Below are positions 18,541 through 27,589 of a stretch of 29,618 nucleotides of DNA, one piece after another; positions within the stretch are counted from its first letter, which is position 1, and each line of letters starts with the position of its first letter. The notes under the pieces are model-generated. The model saw nothing but the letters and a program-made list of their open reading frames with translations, was not told the DNA's origin and searched no databases. The DNA is from Thalassiosira profunda (taxonomy: Eukaryota; Bacillariophyta; Thalassiosirophyceae; Thalassiosirales; Thalassiosiraceae). The DNA lies in the NCBI GenBank assembly GCA_036939355.1, contig JALLAP010000059.1, positions 1-29,618 of the forward strand. The letters are read 5' to 3'. The position numbers were made by a program, and so were the translations under genes.

Positions 18541-20023
18541 CTATTCCATGTGAAGTTCGCCGACAAACTCGGCCCCGGCGAGCTTGGCGCAGTGGGAGCG
18601 GTCCTTGTGGGTCGCGCCGTCGACGGATCCGTACCCGCGCTCGCTGCGGTTGGTGCGGTCGAAGCGGCCCGAGTTGCGGCTGTCCAACGTGCCCCTGTCG
18701 TAGAGGCAACGGCAGCGGTTGCTGTCGCAATCCCAGTCGTAGCCGCGGAAGCTGTCGAGGAGGCTGGAACGGACGTCCTTCACGCAGGCGTCGGCGCATT
18801 TGGAGAACTCCGTGACGCTCTTAAACTCTCCATCTAGTGAAGAGAGCACATCGTGTGAGGTGAAGGTGGGAATCCATGATTGCAAGCCAGAAGAAACTAA
18901 GAAACTCACACTCGTAGAGGTTGCGGTTGATATCGACGCACTGGGCGTTGCTTCGCACGAGGTTGAAGCGGAAGCGCTCGCCATCGCGGACAGGGCGCGG
19001 GCGATCGTCGTCGACGCGGCAGCGGCCACGGTTGCGGCTACGGCTGGTGGTGCTCGAGCTACGGGTGCTGGAGCTGGAGCTCCGGGTGGGCTTCCTCGTG
19101 GGCTTGCGGGTGGGCTGTGTGCAATGTGAGAGATACATGGGCGAAGAAACGAGCGGCACGTATCAAGAAGACCTACCTTGCTGGATTTGCTTGAGCTAGG
19201 GCCACTCCTGTTGGTCGGCTTGCGAGTGGGCTTGCGGGTAGGCTTTTTCTTCTATTGATGGGCCAGAACAATAATCAGCGTTGCAATTCACATACGAATA
19301 CCGACAACACAGTTCTTGGGCGAAATGATGCTCACCTTGCTGCGGCTAGAGTCGCTGGAGCTCTTCTTCTTCTTGGAATCTTCGCTCGACTTCTTTTTCT
19401 CCTTCTTCTCCTTCTTGCTCTTCTCCGTGCTCTCCTCGTCCTTCTTCTTCTGTCGTTGAAAAGGACAACGAGTGTGAGGTCCCATTCCAGAGGTGAATGC
19501 TACCAAGTAGTGATCAATGACGCACCTTCTTCTTCTTTTTCTTTCCCTCGTCCTTTTTATTGAAAGAGTAGGGCGATGATTGATGAGATGGGGGAGTGTT
19601 CAGTTGCATTTGCTACTAATCAAGCAGGAGGGTGTGTGCATTTGCATTTGCAACCTCTCAAGCAGCACTCACATCGCCTTCCTCGTCCTCGTCCTTCTTT
19701 TTCTCGACTGCGGCGGCTAGCCCAGCGAAGAGGACGTCCTACAATAAAGAGTAGAGAGTGCATTAGCGTTGTGCTCGATCGAAGAGATGCAGGGAAAAGC
19801 ATGCATACAGTCTCACCTGCACCTCCTCTCCAGCAGCAACATCGAGCCCCGATTCGTCGGGCACGGCGTTCTCCCAAAGGGGAGCGGCTGCGGTTTATCG
19901 GCGGCGAAGCAAAATAAGTTAGAATGCACAAGATACGAACGTTGCGATAAAACCGACAGCGAGAGACTCACCCGAGACGGTCGCCGCGAGTATCAAGACG
20001 AGGGTTGCAGAGAAGGCCTTCAT
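18541..20023 (-). CDS. Secreted Lys/Ser-rich protein with PTRKP repeats and Cys-rich C-terminal domain (silica-associated candidate)
   Basis: Eight exons (20023-19972, 19887-19817, 19738-19673, 19552-19526, 19449-19336, 19251-19177, 19114-18910, 18833-18541) total exactly 903 nt, 300 aa. All seven introns (62-120 bp) are GT-AG and phases match throughout. Residues 1-18 are a signal peptide (MKAFSATLVLILAATVSA). A short acidic part is followed by a Lys/Ser/Glu-rich region (about 54-110; 22 Lys in residues 64-110). Then come two PTRKPTRKPT blocks separated by a Ser stretch, an SSSSSTRSSSTTSRSR tract, and a C-terminal domain of about 130 residues with eight Cys (CADACVKDV, WDCDSNRCRC). Lys/Ser-rich secreted proteins with KxxK-type spacing resemble silaffins and related cell-wall proteins, and PTRKP-like repeats are common in diatom secreted proteins. 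The C-terminal Cys pattern recalls PAN/Apple-type modules. A role in wall or silica assembly is inference. Confidence 0.82.
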
Positions 20024-20730
20024 TGTACGATGGACGATGGATGTTTGCGAGGGGCTGCCAACAAAATTATGAGCCCATGCAACTCCGCCAAGGCTTTCAT
20101 TTTTGACACAAAGAAGGTGGAGATGACATAAAGAGAGGTCCCAGATTCTTTCCAACACCACACGCGTCGATCCCTTTGGCCCAGTGCTTTGTGTGTGGCT
20201 TGCCTGGGCAAGAATTGGCAGATCAAGGAAAGAACTGCATCTTGCCGCCTTGTCGGTTTGGGGGGCAAAATGTGGCCCTTTCCTCCTTTGTGTCGTAATA
20301 CGACACACATGTTTTTATGTCGCTTCATTGACTGTCCAATCTCTAGCTTCATCTAACTTGGGTAGATCTTCTCAGTACCGCATTCTTACCAATCGGGGGT
20401 TGGGCGAGGACGCGTGACGCTGACCGCCGAATTTAGTTTCCCCCTCGCGAACGGAAGCTGCGCAACCGACGCGACGAAAGGCTGGTGCCTCTAGAGACGA
20501 AGGCTTCGTATCGAGCAACTTGAACGGCTTTGCCAGGGCTTGTGAGCACTGCGTTGATGCACCCAAGTCTCGGTTGGAGTTGTGATGCACAGCTAGAGGC
20601 TTCACGCGTAGGATTGCAATCGGCATCTATTCAGCGTGTTATCACTCGTGCTGAGTACTGCATGCATCGTTCCATTGCAGTGCACATATTGCAAATCGAT
20701 CGACAACCGAAGCGGGAATAGGCGGCAGCC
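20024..20730. promoter_or_regulatory. 707-bp divergent intergenic region
   Basis: This is the longest gene-free stretch, lying between the secreted Lys/Ser protein (-) and the polylysine protein (+). Both neighbours start outward from it. I see no supported ORF or RNA gene. Notable elements are the perfect palindrome at 20289-20307, and several TGCA/TTGCAA motifs close to the plus-strand start (20660-20700), including CATGCATCG and ATATTGCAAATCG. Its size compared with other divergent gaps (197-378 bp without the MITE) hints at more regulatory content. Confidence 0.5.
20289..20307. promoter_or_regulatory. Perfect 9-bp inverted repeat, candidate operator
   Basis: TGTGTCGTA at 20289-20297 and TACGACACA at 20299-20307 are exact reverse complements with a single A between them. 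Such dyads often bind homodimeric transcription factors. It lies 266 bp upstream of the minus-strand gene and 424 bp upstream of the plus-strand gene. Function is inferred from symmetry and position only. Confidence 0.4.
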
Positions 20731-23700
20731 ATGTCGGCCATGATGAACTTCGGCGCCCTCTCCCGCCCCGGCACCGCCCTCGGCGGCCGGGCCCGCCCCG
20801 ATCCCTCCTCGCCCGCCTCGCCCGGCACGGTGCGGTTCACCCCCCAGCAGCCCGCGCCGCAACGATCGGTCGCGGCCACCGAGCTCGTCCCGAATCGCTC
20901 CATGGTGAGCCACGTCAACCTCTCCAGCCCCAGCGACGTGAGCGAGATGCCCGACTACGACATCTTCAGCCACACGGCGAGCGAGGTGCATCGCAATGCA
21001 ATGACCGCCGGGAGGGGCTCGCCCGCCGCCAACGACGACGGCTTCGGGGGCGATCCCGTCGAGGCCTTCGCGGCCGCCCGCAGCCAGGCCGCAAGCGAGG
21101 CGAAGCCGCCGCCGCAGTTCAAGTCCGACGCGGCGAACAACTACTACAGCGCCATGCGGGTCAAGCGTGCCGAGGGCGGGAGCATCGGCGGCAGCAGGGC
21201 CTCGGCCAATAAGAGCAAGATCAGCATCCGGAAGAGCGCCAAGGACACCATGTCCAAGATGGGCCTCAAGAAGAAGAAGAAGAAGAAGAAGAAGAAGAGC
21301 TCCAAGAAGAAGGCGCCGGCCGCGAGTGAGATAGAAAAGAAGTACGAAACGCACGTGGCGAAGGCGTTGAGGGTGGTGAAGGCCCCGGAGGAGGCGGCGG
21401 GGTACGTGATGGGGCTGCCGGACGAGAAGGAGGTGGACAAGATGGACTTGTTCGGGGCCATCGTGACCGCGCTGAAGAAGGAGCGGGCCATGGAGCAGGC
21501 CAGGAGTGAAGGCGCCAATAAGGGAACCAAGGAAGAAGGAGACAAGCCGGCACCCGTGAAACCGACAGCAGCTGCAGCAACGCCGTTGGATCTGATCTAC
21601 GGCGCAGCTTCCCAGGAAGAGGACGCGTCGACCACCTCGTCGATCACCGCGGAAGGAGGAAACACGGTCGTGACTGAGAAGCCAACGGTGGCGGCCAAGA
21701 CGGATGCGAAGATAGTGCTGACGAGCGACGATCCGCCCATCGCCGCGTATCCCTCCCCCATCGACAGCCCGGAAGAAGCGAGGCCTCCGGCCGATAAGGA
21801 GGACGAGGCCTACGCGGTGTTGGAGCGGGTGGGATTGCCGGAGGGGCTCAAGCTGCCCGCCAACGAGGAGGCGGAGGAGGAGAGCGAGGAGAGCGGCAGC
21901 GCGAACAGCAGCGAGAAGAGCGGCGAGTACAGCTCCGCCGAGGAGGACATCGCGGAACAGTCGGTCGAGCACTCGCAGCTCATGTTCGACACCATCGCGC
22001 AGGGCGACAAGAAAGACCAGATGGCCCACGCCACCGCCGCCGAGGCCACGCTGCGGCGGCAGCAGGAGCTGCGCAGGAAGAACAAGAAGAAGAGGGCATC
22101 GCCTGTCAGCACGGCCGGGAAGAAGCTCGTTCGCTCCCTCACGCCCGTCATGTTCGCCAAGGGCGACGAGAAGTCCAAGGTCACCAAGGACTCGGACGAT
22201 ACCACGGCAGAGTCGTCGTTGGATCCCGCCGCCTCGACCGGATCGGGCAAGGATGCGCGGGAGTGCATCGCATCAAGCTCCCCCAAAAAGGCCGTCGACG
22301 GCGACGCCACGCCGCGGACCAAGGGGTCCAAGAAGCCCTTCAACCCTGCAAAAGCGAAGGCCCTCCCGCCGCGCATCCCCTCCCGGGCCTCGCCGGGCGC
22401 CGTTCCCCGGCAAGCGTCGGTGTCGATCCATTCGAGCGACGACGGGAGCGTCGAGTGCCATTCTGTCAATGGCAACAAGCCGTCGGACGACGTGTCGGTG
22501 ACGGTCGTCCACGACTTGCCCGCCAATGCGACCGATGGGGGCAACAAGGAAAAGAAGAAGAAGGGGCGGATGGCGGCGGCGCGAGAAATGTACCGGAAGA
22601 AGGCGCTGCCCAAGTCTCCCACCTCTCCGCGATCTCCCGAGAGCGCCGAGGAGAAGGAAGAGAAGGAGGAAGAAAAGGAGGCGGAGAAGAGCGCAAATAC
22701 AGATGCCGTGGAGGGCGTGCCCTCGCTCGAGGAGGAGAGCGTGTCGACCGACGCGGCGGCGCGGACGCGGAAGAAGGACCGGATGCGAAAGGTGTTGGAT
22801 TACCGGAAGCGGGCGTCGCCGATGCCAAGGAAGAAGGTCTCACAGAAGACGCTGGAGTGAGTGACGCAACTTGGTTTGCCTTTAACTGTCATCGTTGCTC
22901 GCCTCTCACAAGCTCGTGCCCTTGTCTCGCAGCGGGTGGCTGGTTGGGACAAAGAGCAAGGATTCCCTGGATCGGGGCAGTCTGCTCAGCTACTCTCGCA
23001 GCGAAACCGACACCCGCGAGCCGAGCGTGCCGACGTCCGCGGACACGGGGTTGAACAAGGAAGACGTGCGCCCGGAGGGCCGTCGCGCCGACCGCCAAAG
23101 CCGCACCGGCGAAAGGCTCAGCCTCGTCCCGGGAGTGTCCCGCGAAGCTTCCCTGGAGGGACCCGTTCCCTTGAAGCAGATCAAGTTCGATCCCCACCGC
23201 GACGACATCACCCAGGCCGACCTGTCGCTGCCCCCGGAATTGGCCAACGCGAAGAAGACGGCTATTTGGTCCGAGAAGGAGTCGGCGAGCTTCGACGTCG
23301 GTCAGGATGACCAGGACGACAACGAAAGCTACTTCTACTACTGTGGTGGGGGCGGAGGCACCGAGGACGGCATGGCGCTCGATACGGACGACAGCATCCT
23401 TGATAAGACGGAAAGCCAGAATGCCTCCCGGGAAAGGCCCGGGAAAGCACGCCGGAAGAAGAAGTCCGGTCGTGGATTGTCCATCGAAGATGTCAAGTAC
23501 GAGATATCCGAGTCGATACAGGACATCAGCTGGGGCGTCAAGCAGGGGATCAGGCGGGGCGTCGGGAGCTGCTTTGGTGCTTGCGACATCACCAATGAGG
23601 GAGGGGTGGACATCCTGGAGGCAAACCTGTCGAAGACGGGCGATCAGCTGGCTGGGAGAGCGCCGTACCAGCACCCCACCTCGCCGGTGACGAAGAAGGA

Positions 23701-24082
23701 GAAAGAGAGTGCCGATTCTGTCGATTGGAACGCCGAGGCCAACGCGAAGAAAGCCACTCCACAGGACGCCAACCTGCAGAATGCCACCCCGAAGCAAGTC
23801 GATTCGCAGAATCTCAATCCGCAGACTGCCAAGCCAACGAATGCCGGCAATCCCCTCGCGCAGAAATTGTCGTCCATGCTTCACCGCGACAAGGAGACGC
23901 CGGAGGAGGTGCAGGAGGAGGTGCATCAGGAGTCGGACACTGTCATCCCCGGTGGGATCGAGACCACCTACCAAGGCGGGCCTCAGACGTTGGAGAAGGC
24001 GCCGGAGAAGAAACTTACAGTGGCAGAGAAGAGATCGTTATATCTCGAGAAACTCAAGTCGTTGTCGATGAAGCACCTTTGA
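20731..24082 (+). CDS. Large disordered Lys/Ser/Glu-rich protein with polylysine tract, unknown
   Basis: Exons 20731-22856 and 22933-24082 are joined across a 76-bp intron (GTGAGTGACG ... CTCGCAG), giving 1091 aa. Without the intron the frame stops at 22860, so it would be miscalled as two proteins. No signal peptide or membrane helix is seen. A run of ten lysines (residues 180-189) is followed by SSKKK. Two short conserved-looking helical blocks follow (HVAKALRVVKAPEEAAGYVM, DEAYAVLERVGLPEGLKLP). The rest is Ser/Pro/Glu/Lys low complexity with many SP/TP sites (KSPTSPRSP), fitting phosphorylated disordered protein. Exon 2 includes YEISESIQDISWGVKQGIRR and ends with a charged helix (LTVAEKRSLYLEKLKSLSMK). 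I do not recognise the family. A cytoskeletal or nuclear scaffold role is a guess. Confidence 0.8.
21268..21297 (+). repeat. (AAG)10 microsatellite encoding polylysine
   Basis: Ten uninterrupted AAG codons lie in the frame of the 20731 gene, followed by AGC TCC and further AAG codons. Pure codon repetition means that slippage could change the tract length in multiples of one Lys without breaking the frame. Confidence 0.9.
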
Positions 24083-24244
24083 GCTTGTACAGAACATCTT
24101 TCAGCAGGACACCCGTCGAAGTTGTCCCCTGCTTGTTAGGAAAAGAAGAGAGACCATTGTGACAGAGCTTAATGCATTGCAGTGGTTGACAGTTTGTTCT
24201 TTGTCCGTTAACATGTAATCAAATCAATTAGAGTAACACCAGAA

Positions 24245-25793
24245 TCATTCCGTCAGAGACGCAGTCAACGCCTTCACCGCCGACTTGAGGCGCTTGATTT
24301 CAGCCTTTTGCCGTCTATTCTCCTCCCTTAAACGCTTCAGCTCGATCTGGCACCTTATAGATGATGCGTCGCCATCAACCTCGAACGAAGACGCTCGTTT
24401 CCTACTGCCAATATGGCTTTGACCAGTAGCTGGCGACACTGGTGCCGCCACTGCCGCCGCCTGCTTCCCTGAACACTTCCTCTGGCATTCTCTTCCAACA
24501 TCCATTTTTGCCACAGCGGCCGGCTTCCTCTCATCTCCGTCCAATACGGCGTCGCCTAGTCCCTGTCCCTCCTCCTCGTCCAACGCATCGCCTCCAGCGC
24601 CTTCTCCCTTCGTCCTTCGCATGAAGGCCTTCTGCGCCATCGGCGTGACCACCTTCGCGGGCAACGCGTAGCGCTTGTACGGGCACCGCTTATGCACGCA
24701 CACTTGCTTGAGCAACAGCCTCCCGCCGAACTTGGGCTTGTCGAGGCAGAAGAGGCACTTCCCGCAGTCCTCGCGCTGGCACGCCTCGCACTGTCCGCAC
24801 TTGAACCTCTTGCTGAAGGAGGACGCGGCGCATTCGCAGCACTTCCACTTCCCCCGCCTGGGCACTTGCTCCAGCGGAGGGACGTGGCAGTGCATGTGGA
24901 AGCTCTTCTCGCAATAATCGCAGCACACCAACANGCACTTGCTCCAGCGGAGGGACGTGGCAGTGCATGTGGAAGCTCTTCTCGCAATAATCGCAGCACA
25001 CCAACACTGGAAAGAGAGAAGCAAGGTGAGTCGATGCATTGAGAGAGTCCGCAACTGCATGCACTCTCCGTTGTGGCAACTCACGACCGCCGTCGTAGCA
25101 AATAAAGCAAGCGTCGTCGTTCTCCCCCCGCTTCTCCTTCGCGGCCCGGTCCTTCCTCGTCGCCTTCGGATCGCAGGCGGGGCATTTCCATGGATCGGGA
25201 AGGGCTTCCGCGTCCTCGACGTGAATACAGGGCGCGTGGTAGGCCTTGTCGCAGGTGTCGCAGCAAATTAGCTCTGGGGCGAAGCAAGATACCGCCGACG
25301 AATTGCAATTGTGCACAAGATGTGAGCAGATTAATGCGATAACTAGAGAGCGAGCATCCGAATCATATGTACAATACTCACCCCCACCGTCTCCGCAGAC
25401 GGCGCACTCGTCGCCGTTCCTTTCGGCGCCCCACACAATCTCGCACCCCTCGGTGGAAGTCCGCGTGCTCTTCCAGCTCTGCCCCTTGCACGCGCGGCAG
25501 GGGGGCGGGCAGCGCAGCTTGTGGAGGTGGTTGTGCCGCCCGCACTTGTGGCACTTCCACGCCCGCTCCTCGATTTCGTCGGCCTCGCTGTCGGCATCGT
25601 TGTTGGAACCAGTGCCATCGCTGCTTGATGTTTTGCTGTCGCTGTCAGCTTGGGCGGTGATGTCTGCGTTGTTGTTTCTTGGGTCGATGGCAGCAGTGGA
25701 CGAAATCGACATAACTTCTTCGTCGACGACCGGTTCGACCGCGCCTCCTGCCCCCCCTTCGTCGCTCGAGGGATCGTATGTCAGTGTCACCAT
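24245..25793 (-). CDS. PHD-PHD-CXXC zinc-finger chromatin protein
   Basis: Exons 25793-25382, 25273-25085 and 25006-24245 (introns 108 and 78 bp); the last contains an assembly duplication (24862-25006). Removing 73 bp leaves 1290 nt, 429 aa. Domains in order are: an acidic N-terminus; a short Cys-rich finger (WKCHKCGRHNHLHKLRC); PHD finger 1 at about 130-175 (CGDGGELICCDTCDKAYHAP); PHD finger 2 at about 193-240 (CYDGGLLVCCDYCEKSFHMH); a canonical CXXC finger (CGQCEACQREDCGKCLFC, then KFGG and KQVC); and a C-terminal leucine-zipper-like coiled coil (LKRLREENRRQKAEIKRLKS). Each PHD finger is split by an intron just after its DGG. CXXC fingers with KFGG bind unmethylated CpG, and PHD fingers read histone H3 tails. 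The protein therefore probably targets CpG-rich chromatin, like CXXC1/MLL-type factors. Confidence 0.92.
24862..25006. repeat. Assembly artefact: second 72-bp duplication around a single N
   Basis: Bases 24862-24933 and 24935-25006 are identical around the N at 24934. It breaks PHD finger 2, and deleting 73 bp rejoins HVPPLEQV with PRRGKWKCCEC. The length is the same as in the SOF1 artefact. Confidence 0.93.
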
Positions 25794-26151
25794 GGTGATG
25801 GGCCAGGGCCAGGGCGGCTGATGTGCGAGAGCAAGAGGGAGAGCGCGGCTCCGCGCCCGGCGCTCGCGGGCGGCGGGGACGGGTTAAAAATAGTATCTTG
25901 GCCCGCCAATTGTGTTACTGAATCCTTCAAACCAGTCTACAGAGGAATTCAAGTCCACCGCCGAGAGTGGCCCCCGCCGCCGTCCCCTCCGCCCGCCCCT
26001 CCTGCTGAGGGCGTCGTCCTCCGCTCTAGAGAGGTAACCGCGCCGTCGTAGCCCAGGCCCGGACGCAGAGCCGCACCGAGACCCATTTAATTCCCCTGCA
26101 CCGTCTCGCCCTGCCGCCCTATCCCCGCACTGCCAACTTCCCACTTTCAAG
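25794..26151. promoter_or_regulatory. Divergent region, PHD-CXXC gene / MYND gene
   Basis: This is 358 bp between divergent starts. It has a very GC-rich, inverted-repeat-prone part (25835-25885), then an AT island GGGTTAAAAATAGTATC (about 25880-25896), and GCCAATTG (25904-25911), a CCAAT-like element on the plus strand. No ORF or RNA gene is supported. Confidence 0.45.
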
Positions 26152-27384
26152 ATGAGCACAAGCAACCACTGGGACAACGACGTGAGGAATGAGTGCGGCG
26201 CCTGCGGGGCCGAGGGCTCCGCCAGCCACAAGCTCTACCTCTGCAAGGGATGTCACGCGGTGAAGTATTGCGGGAAGGTGAGTTATTGCTTAGATGCCGG
26301 TCTGTTGTCAGGGTTGTCTCCCTCGGTCTATATTGTATCGATGTCTCATGTTTCCTCTATCGATTTGCAACAGGCATGCCAGATGAACGATCGCAAGGCG
26401 CACAAGCACTTCTGCCGTGCGCATCATTGCAAGTCCACGAACAGCGAGGAACGTATGGCGATGATGCAGCATACCATGCGATTGTAAGTTGCATACGTAC
26501 TACAATTGGCAGGATTGATGGGTGTATCTTTCATGCACTCATTGTGTATCTGCTGTCCTCCATTTTGTCAGCGTGTGCGATGAAGCGTGGACGCACGGAT
26601 TCCTGTACACGTACGGGATTGCGGAGACCCACCCCTCGAAAGTTGAGTCTTGAACTTCCTCGCCGAGCGTTTGCAATGTGGGCACGCCGTCACCCCCGGA
26701 CAACTGGCGCAATCCGGCGATGTGATGTACTCCGTTGTCGATGTGCCCGCTGACGTGAAGTGGGCTCTCCTTGACGACTACGCCACTGCGTGCGCTGGGG
26801 ACGTCGATCTTCTGTTGATCATGCCTGTTGACAAGCTTCCCTTCACCTTGCCCTTGCGCGTCGTGCTGCACAAGTGGAAGAATGCCATGTCGTTGCTCGA
26901 GCTTGGCCTTTGGAGGTCCAAGTTGGTTGAAGAAGAGGAGTCGGGTTCGACGAGGGAGCAGTGTCGTGCGACTTGTGGTGCGGACGTCGTCATCCCTGGC
27001 GTTCTTCCGTACCTGTCAGGGATCGGCGTGGGAGAACCGACGGAGCCCGTGACGGTGGGCGAGTTCGAGTTGACGTTGAATGTTGTGCGCCGCAAACTGC
27101 GGTACCAGGACCCGGATCCAGGCTTTGCCCTTCAACATCAAATGGTGCACAACGCCTTCAACACTCACCCATCGGGAAAGAGTTCCATGCAGCGCGGTAT
27201 GCTCATTCGCCACCTCAATGGCCTCCCGTCCGACAACCGTGCGGTCAATCTGGCGGAATGCACGATTTATGAGGCGCTCAAGCACATCGATGACTGGAGA
27301 ACGGATTGGGTGTGCTTCCTCACCGAGGACGAGCAGCAATTTGTGAGAGAGAACGTAGAGCTGCTGAAGGGGATTTTCCGTTGA
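26152..27384 (+). CDS. MYND zinc-finger protein with HNH-like C-terminal region, interrupted by an apparent one-base frameshift
   Basis: Exons 26152-26277, 26374-26483 and 26572 onward (introns 96 and 88 bp). The MYND finger is complete: C15, C18, C31, C34, C40, C44, H52, C56 (CKGCHAVKYC, then CQMNDRKAHKHFC). As read, the frame stops at 26651-26653 after 105 aa (AETHPSKVES). In another frame an ORF opens at 26647 and runs to 27384 without a nearby ATG, beginning LNFLAERLQCGHAV. The two meet within a few bases, so one lost base between 26647 and 26653 explains both. The second part ends with LIRHLNGLPSDNRAVNLAEC, resembling HNH_3-type endonuclease or DNA-binding segments. MYND fingers mediate protein-protein contacts, often in chromatin regulators. 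Alternatives are a recent pseudogene, or two genes with the second starting at 26725. Confidence 0.72.
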
Positions 27385-27589
27385 GGTCAATTGATTACAC
27401 AATCGCACATCTTACATATGCAATACGGGAGCGAGAGGGTCTATTTGGGAAGGGATACTGGAAGGTCGATGATCTGGAAGAAATCTGTTTGAGGCGGGTG
27501 ACATTGGGAGATACACATACATTTCCTAAACAAAAGTACCAAAACATAGAAGAAGTAGTAGCAAGGCGACTTAGATGGATATATCGCAC

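Noticed and set aside
20295..20305. TAATACGAC resembling a T7 promoter start
   Set aside because: Only the first nine bases match; the rest of the promoter is absent and the string is part of a local palindrome.
20602..22029. 475-aa minus-strand ORF opposite the polylysine gene
   Set aside because: It is the antisense frame of GC-rich codons; its protein is Leu/Arg/Gly low complexity (poly-Leu opposite the AAG repeat) with no recognisable domain.
22895..22932. Separate gene starting at the ATG at 22895
   Set aside because: The segment lies in a 76-bp GT-AG intron; splicing 22856 to 22933 joins the frames precisely, so the downstream ORF is exon 2.
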